Below are positions 59,922 to 64,000 of a stretch of DNA of 64,000 bases, piece after piece; position 1 is the first letter of the stretch, and each line of letters begins with the position of its first letter. This DNA is from Bacteroidaceae bacterium (GTDB taxonomy: Bacteria; Bacteroidota; Bacteroidia; Bacteroidales; Bacteroidaceae). Under the pieces are notes generated by a model. The model saw only the letters and a program-made list of their open reading frames with translations. It did no database searches and had not been told where the DNA came from. The stretch lies in NCBI GenBank assembly GCA_024697945.1, contig JAILRU010000033.1:1-64000 (forward strand). The letters are read 5' to 3'. The translations under genes were made by a program, and so were the position numbers.

Positions 59922-61294
59922 AAAAGGTGGAGTCCGCTGCGTTTGCTGAAGAAGCGGTCCATCATCTTTATAAGCCCACTCTTACAGAATACAACGACAC
60001 GGTCGCCAGGCTGTAGTTTGGTGTTGCCATAAATGAGGGCTCCCTGGTCTGCTCCACGAACATAACCGCCAAGCGTGATGCCGGGCGGCAGGCGCAGTTC
60101 GCAAACAGGCTTCAAGCTGGCAGGACTGTCCTCGCCAACAACGACCTCGGCCACATCGGCGCTGGCAACGGTAAGGCACTTGACGTTGTGGGCATCCGTG
60201 TCGAGCATCATCTGATAGATACGACCTGCGGCTATCATCTTCTTGTTGATGATAGTGCCAATATCGAGCTTTTCAGCCATTGAGACATAGTCCATGTTAT
60301 CGACCAGGGCAACGGTCTTGCGAACGCCCATGCGCTTGGCTGCGAGACAGGCCAGAATGTTGGTCTCGGTCTCAGGTGTAAGGGCACAGAAAGCGTGCAT
60401 ATCGGAAAGACCCTCTTCGAGCAGGAGTGCCGTGTCGCGTCCGTCACCCTGAATAATGCGGATGTCGCTGTCCTCGAGGATTTCGTTGAGCTTGTGGCAA
60501 CGTTCCTCGTTCTGCTCGATGATTTTGATGTTGTAGAAATCAGGCTTGCCTTCAGCCACATGGACAGAAGTGCGTCCGCCTCCCATTATCATAACATTCC
60601 GGACGTCGGCATAGTCTTCCTTGCCAACTATCTCGCGGATATACTGGATGTGGCGCTTGGTGGTCATGAAGTAGGCTATGTCACCGTTGCGCAATTCGTC
60701 GTTACCAGATGGAATGATGGTGTCGTCGCCACGCTTGATTGCCACAATGCGGTAGGGCGTCTGAGCATCGCAGAGGTCACGAAGGGCAACGCCTGTGATC
60801 CGGGCCTTCTCGCGCAGTTTGATACCAAGCATAACAAGGGCACCGCCTGCCACTTCCCAGTATTGTCGTACCCAGGAGCGCTTGAGTCCGTCGAGTATTT
60901 CGCGGGCAGCAAGTCCCTCGGGATAGATGATGGAATCCACGCCCATCTGATGGAAGAGGTCGCTGTATTGGGGCATCGTGTACTCGGCTGTATCGACCCG
61001 AGCAATAGTCTTGCGGGCCCCAAGCGTGTGGGCAAGCATACAACAAGTGATGTTGCGCGTTTCCTCGGGTGTGACGGCGATGAAGAGGTCGCATTGATGC
61101 ACACCACCTTCCCGAAGGCCGCCAATGGAAGTAGGCGAGACGTTGAGCGTCATGAGGTCAAGGTCGCCGGAATTGAGAAGGCGAGCCGTCTTCTCAGGAC
61201 TCTCATCAATGAGAATGATGTCCTGATCTTCACGCGAAAGGAGTGCGGCAAGGTGTGACCCGACGGCTCCTGCTCCAGCAATGACGATTTTCAT
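59918..61294 (-). CDS. trkA: Potassium-uptake regulatory protein TrkA
   Basis: A 458-residue protein with two RCK units, each an NAD-binding Rossmann fold followed by TrkA_C. The first motif is MKIVIAGAGAVGSHLAALLS; the second begins NVMIMGGGRTSVHVAEG near 230. It gates the TrkH channel in response to nucleotides. The matching trkH is not in the window, though it often follows trkA. It is encoded 18 bases after dxs, across a TTTTGAATTTTGAATT repeat. Confidence 0.93.
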   Translation of the reverse strand: MKIVIAGAGAVGSHLAALLSREDQDIILIDESPEKTARLLNSGDLDLMTLNVSPTSIGGLREGGVHQCDLFIAVTPEETRNITCCMLAHTLGARKTIARVDTAEYTMPQYSDLFHQMGVDSIIYPEGLAAREILDGLKRSWVRQYWEVAGGALVMLGIKLREKARITGVALRDLCDAQTPYRIVAIKRGDDTIIPSGNDELRNGDIAYFMTTKRHIQYIREIVGKEDYADVRNVMIMGGGRTSVHVAEGKPDFYNIKIIEQNEERCHKLNEILEDSDIRIIQGDGRDTALLLEEGLSDMHAFCALTPETETNILACLAAKRMGVRKTVALVDNMDYVSMAEKLDIGTIINKKMIAAGRIYQMMLDTDAHNVKCLTVASADVAEVVVGEDSPASLKPVCELRLPPGITLGGYVRGADQGALIYGNTKLQPGDRVVVFCKSGLIKMMDRFFSKRSGLHLF

Positions 61295-61312
61295 CTTTGA
61301 ATTTTGAATTTA

Positions 61313-63235
61313 TTAATTTTGAATTGCCTTCTTTATGGCTTCCGCATCCAGTCCCACGAGGTGATAGAGCTCTTCGGGGGTCCCGTGTTCCACGAAATGG
61401 TCGGGCAGTCCGAGCCGAATGACCTCGGGATGTAGGTTATGGTCGGCCATATATTCAAGGACAGCGGAACCCAGTCCGCCTCGGATGACTCCGTCTTCCA
61501 CGGTGACTATGCGGCGACAGGTCGTGCCGACATCGTGGAGAATATCCTCGTCAATAGGTTTAAGGAAACGCATATCGTAGTGCCGGACGAGAATGCCTTC
61601 TTCGCGTAGCTCGCGAACGACACTTGCTACGACATTACCCAAGGGACCGAGACTAAGAACCGCCGTATCTTCTCCGTCGGAGAGCTTGCGTCCGCGTCCC
61701 ACAGGCAGTTCCTGCATCGGACAGCGCCAGTCGGTCAGGACGCCGCGACCTCGCGGATATCGGATAACGAACGGGCCTTTGTCGGGCAGCTGTGCCGTGT
61801 ACATGAGGCAGCGAAGCTCATGCTCGTCCATCGGCGAGGAAATAGTGAGGTTGGGTATGGGTCGCAGGGCTGCAAGGTCGAAGGCTCCGTGATGGGTAGC
61901 TCCGTCCTGCCCCACAAGTCCAGCTCGGTCGAAGCAGAAGACGACATGAAGGCGGCAAAGCGCCACGTCGTGAATGATATTGTCGAAGGCACGTTGGGCG
62001 AAGGAAGAATAGATGTTGCAGAAAGGAATCAGCCCCTCTTTCGCAAGTCCGCCGGAGAAGGTGACTGCGTGACCCTCGGCAATTCCGACGTCGAACGTGC
62101 GTTCGGGCATTTCCTTCATCATAATGGAAAGGCCGCAACCTGTTGCCATCGCGGGAGTGATGCCGACAATCTTGTCGTTCTGTCGCGCCAATTCAAGCAA
62201 TGTTTCGCCGAAAACATCCTGATACTTCGGCGGCAAATTTTGAATTTTGAATTTTGAATTTTGAATGTCTTCCAGACGTTTTCCTGTCTCAGGGTCGTAC
62301 TTACCAGGAGCATGGAAGACGATTGGATTCTTCTCTGCAGCCTTGAAGCCCTTGCCTTTGATGGTGTGCAGGTGCAACAGTTTGGGCCCCTTCATATCCT
62401 TTATCTGCTGAAGCGTATTCACAAGCTCGATGACATTGTGTCCGTCGATGGGGCCGAAATAACGAATGTTCATTCCTTCGAAGATGTTCTGCTGGCCAAC
62501 AAGCAGCGACTTGACGGAGTTGTTGAAACGTAGAATCTTCTGTCGCCTGTTATCACTAAGGAAACCCAACCGGACCAATTCTCTAGAAAGACGGAAACGA
62601 ACGTTGTTATAGAGTTTGGAAGTGTGTAACTGATGCAGATACTGCTTCATTCCGCCGACACTATGGTCGATGCTCATATTGTTGTCGTTCAGAATGATAA
62701 GCAAGTTGTTGGGTGTGCTGCTGGCATTGTTGAGACCCTCAAAAGCGAGTCCGCCACTCATACTGCCATCACCAATCACAGCCACAACCTTACGGTCTCT
62801 TTCACCTTTTGCCTTTTCACCTTTAATTGTAGTAGCCACCGCCATACCGAGAGCGGCTGAAATGCTGTTGGACGCATGGCCGCAGGCAAAGGTGTCGTAT
62901 TCACTCTCATCTGGCGAAGGGAATGGACGAAGTCCGCCCAAATGACGGTAAGTGGGAAAGGCCTCGCGGCGTCCTGTCAGTATCTTGTGGCCTGCTGCCT
63001 GATGCCCCACATCCCAAACAATACGGTCGTAGGGTGTATCGAAAACATAGTGCAGGGCAACCGTAAGTTCAACCACTCCAAGTCCGCTCGCGAAATGACC
63101 TGGATTGTTGGCCATCTCCTGTATGATTTCCTGACGGAGCTCGCTGCATACTTGAGGCAGTGCTTCGATGGGCATAGCACGTAGGTCAGCCGGCAACTTT
63201 ATCTTCGACAGCAGCTCTTGAGGCTTATTTTTCAC
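61313..63235 (-). CDS. dxs: 1-deoxy-D-xylulose-5-phosphate synthase
   Basis: About 640 residues. Thiamine-diphosphate motif [19 protein letters not shown] near 150, [20 protein letters not shown] near 45, GPIDGHN and [15 protein letters not shown] near 425 identify DXS, which joins pyruvate and glyceraldehyde 3-phosphate in isoprenoid synthesis. The longest frame starts at a TTG at 63259, but the -7 element at 63257-63264 overlaps it; the GTG at 63235 is the first usable start. Two repeat-derived segments are in frame: about 62797-62829 ([11 protein letters not shown]), only eleven or so residues before the cofactor motif, and about 62236-62266 ([10 protein letters not shown]), from TTTTGAA copies. 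Confidence 0.94.
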   Translation of the reverse strand: MKNKPQELLSKIKLPADLRAMPIEALPQVCSELRQEIIQEMANNPGHFASGLGVVELTVALHYVFDTPYDRIVWDVGHQAAGHKILTGRREAFPTYRHLGGLRPFPSPDESEYDTFACGHASNSISAALGMAVATTIKGEKAKGERDRKVVAVIGDGSMSGGLAFEGLNNASSTPNNLLIILNDNNMSIDHSVGGMKQYLHQLHTSKLYNNVRFRLSRELVRLGFLSDNRRQKILRFNNSVKSLLVGQQNIFEGMNIRYFGPIDGHNVIELVNTLQQIKDMKGPKLLHLHTIKGKGFKAAEKNPIVFHAPGKYDPETGKRLEDIQNSKFKIQNLPPKYQDVFGETLLELARQNDKIVGITPAMATGCGLSIMMKEMPERTFDVGIAEGHAVTFSGGLAKEGLIPFCNIYSSFAQRAFDNIIHDVALCRLHVVFCFDRAGLVGQDGATHHGAFDLAALRPIPNLTISSPMDEHELRCLMYTAQLPDKGPFVIRYPRGRGVLTDWRCPMQELPVGRGRKLSDGEDTAVLSLGPLGNVVASVVRELREEGILVRHYDMRFLKPIDEDILHDVGTTCRRIVTVEDGVIRGGLGSAVLEYMADHNLHPEVIRLGLPDHFVEHGTPEELYHLVGLDAEAIKKAIQN

Positions 63236-63256
63236 GCTTTTATACTTTTTTAAGTG

Positions 63257-63264
63257 CAAAGTTA
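63257..63264 (-). promoter_or_regulatory. -7 element for dxs-trkA; decides the dxs start
   Basis: The minus strand reads TAACTTTG followed by C, 22 bases before the GTG at 63235. A TTG-started reading at 63259 would begin inside this box. No -33 TTTG is seen at the usual distance. Confidence 0.6.
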
Positions 63265-63286
63265 ATCATTTTAGCGGAGTTTTATG

Positions 63287-63294
63287 TAATTTTG
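63287..63294 (+). promoter_or_regulatory. -7 element for the GSCFA gene
   Basis: TAATTTTG, 28 bases before the ATG at 63322, divergent from the dxs promoter. No clear -33 box. Confidence 0.5.
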
Positions 63295-63321
63295 TGGAAT
63301 AATTTTCATTTAGAACACAGA

Positions 63322-64000
63322 ATGAAGGACGTGGACAAGGCTTTCCGAACTATTGTGGAGGTGTCGAAGTGGGCAAACCCGATGCATCTCAACCAACGTT
63401 ATGTGTTACTCGGCTCATGCTTTGCACAGAACATCGGTGAACTATTCCAAAGCTACAGCTTGGATGCCGTCTGCAATCCTTTGGGTGTGACCTATAACCC
63501 CGCAAGTATTGCCATTCAAGTGCGTGAGGCACTTCACGCTTCACCCTCCACTCTTCGTTCATCATTCTTCCATTTCGACGGCAAGTGGCATTGCTGGTGG
63601 ACTGGAACGCTCTTGAACGATACTGACGAGGAAAGATTCGTCAAGACCGTTCTGGACACTTTCTCGCAACTTGGAGAAGCACTTCGTGAGGCGGACTACC
63701 TCTTCTTGACTTTAGGCACTAACGTCTGCTACAAACTGGTGGAAGGCCAAAGCGGTATGATTGTAACGAATTGCCATAAAGTTCCGGCTGCCAACTTCGA
63801 TGAAGTGATATTGGACTTCAAGGCGTGTGCAGACATCCTTTCTGACACAATGGACCTCCTCGTCAGGGAGTGTCCGAAGCTGAAAGTAGTCTTCACGGTC
63901 AGCCCCTATCGTTACAAGAAATACGGCTTTCACGGCAGCCAACTTGCAAAGGCCACTCTCCTTCTGACTGTCGAAGAATTATGCCGACGCTATCCCCAAA
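63322..64000 (+). CDS. GSCFA domain protein, 3' end beyond window
   Basis: The frame is open from ATG 63322 to the window edge (226 codons seen). It reads MKDVDKAFRTIVEVSKWANP, then LLGSCFAQNIGELF near 30, the name-giving motif of the GSCFA family, and LFLTLGTNVCYKL near 128, then VVFTVSPYRYKKYGFHGSQL near 195. GSCFA proteins are thought to be SGNH-like hydrolases of unknown substrate. The rest of the gene is not in the window. Confidence 0.85.
   Translation, partial: MKDVDKAFRTIVEVSKWANPMHLNQRYVLLGSCFAQNIGELFQSYSLDAVCNPLGVTYNPASIAIQVREALHASPSTLRSSFFHFDGKWHCWWTGTLLNDTDEERFVKTVLDTFSQLGEALREADYLFLTLGTNVCYKLVEGQSGMIVTNCHKVPAANFDEVILDFKACADILSDTMDLLVRECPKLKVVFTVSPYRYKKYGFHGSQLAKATLLLTVEELCRRYPQ

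Noticed and set aside
1-64000. tRNA, rRNA or prophage
   Set aside because: Gaps between genes are short and mostly repeat; no tRNA-like cloverleaf, rRNA sequence, integrase or structural phage gene was seen by eye. A tRNA scan would settle the first point.

Overview
The window is a chromosomal segment of a Bacteroidales bacterium, most likely a Prevotella-like member of the Prevotellaceae. Many starts are preceded by the Bacteroidetes -7 element TAnnTTTG, often with TTTG 19-20 bases further upstream. There is a PorE-like type IX secretion protein and a secreted enzyme with a likely type IX sorting tail. The hpt-adk-obg order, GH92, DUF4301, DUF4435 and the two-step UxaB/UxaA route all fit this group. 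I see no rRNA, tRNA, CRISPR array or transposase.

Layout. 1-5.0 kb: a small orphan gene, then a minus-strand operon of DUF4301, a secreted esterase and a glycosyl-hydrolase-like protein. 5.1-8.8 kb: a RelA-type (p)ppGpp synthetase whose hydrolase motifs are lost, luxS, and an AbiEii-type toxin with its antitoxin. 8.8-11.0 kb: an ECF sigma factor with a membrane anti-sigma-like partner and an exported protein. 11.3-16.9 kb: a kinase-like gene split by a frameshift at A8, an S9 peptidase and mutS2. 16.95-26.0 kb: a seven-gene plus-strand operon that reads as L-galactose (and possibly L-fucose) catabolism to 2-keto-3-deoxygluconate: aldo/keto reductase, lactonase, fucI, fucP, zinc dehydrogenase, uxaB, uxaA. 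26-29.6 kb: a minus-strand set of DUF1080, GH2 and a sugar epimerase. 29.8-32.3 kb: a TIR-like protein, an AAA ATPase and a DUF4435 protein, a candidate defence module, ending in a ten-copy 11-bp tandem repeat. 32.4-37.5 kb: a minus-strand operon of sugar kinase, lyxose/mannose isomerase, GH92 mannosidase and class II aldolase. 37.6-43.7 kb: housekeeping genes (M23 peptidase, pgeF, obg, adk, hpt, a Crp-like regulator, lepA). 43.8-47.2 kb: a glycosyltransferase and an MBOAT acyltransferase with a partner protein. 47.3-54.5 kb: a restriction-modification-like locus (GIY-YIG nuclease, small protein, helicase, N6-adenine methyltransferase), with a toxin-antitoxin pair on the opposite strand inside it and a long structured leader upstream. 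54.5-55.5 kb: gene-free DNA holding two copies of a 161-164 bp element with about 31-bp inverted ends. 55.5-64 kb: topB, porE, trkA, dxs and the start of a GSCFA gene.

The most unusual feature runs through the whole window. Short simple-sequence and GC-rich repeats that fill the intergenic gaps also sit in frame inside at least a dozen genes, including relA, mutS2, topB, dxs and uxaA. In several genes they supply signal-peptide cores, a start codon or a stop codon. Gene starts were moved where a promoter overlaps the longest open frame (relA, the AbiEii antitoxin, dxs and the kinase-like gene).
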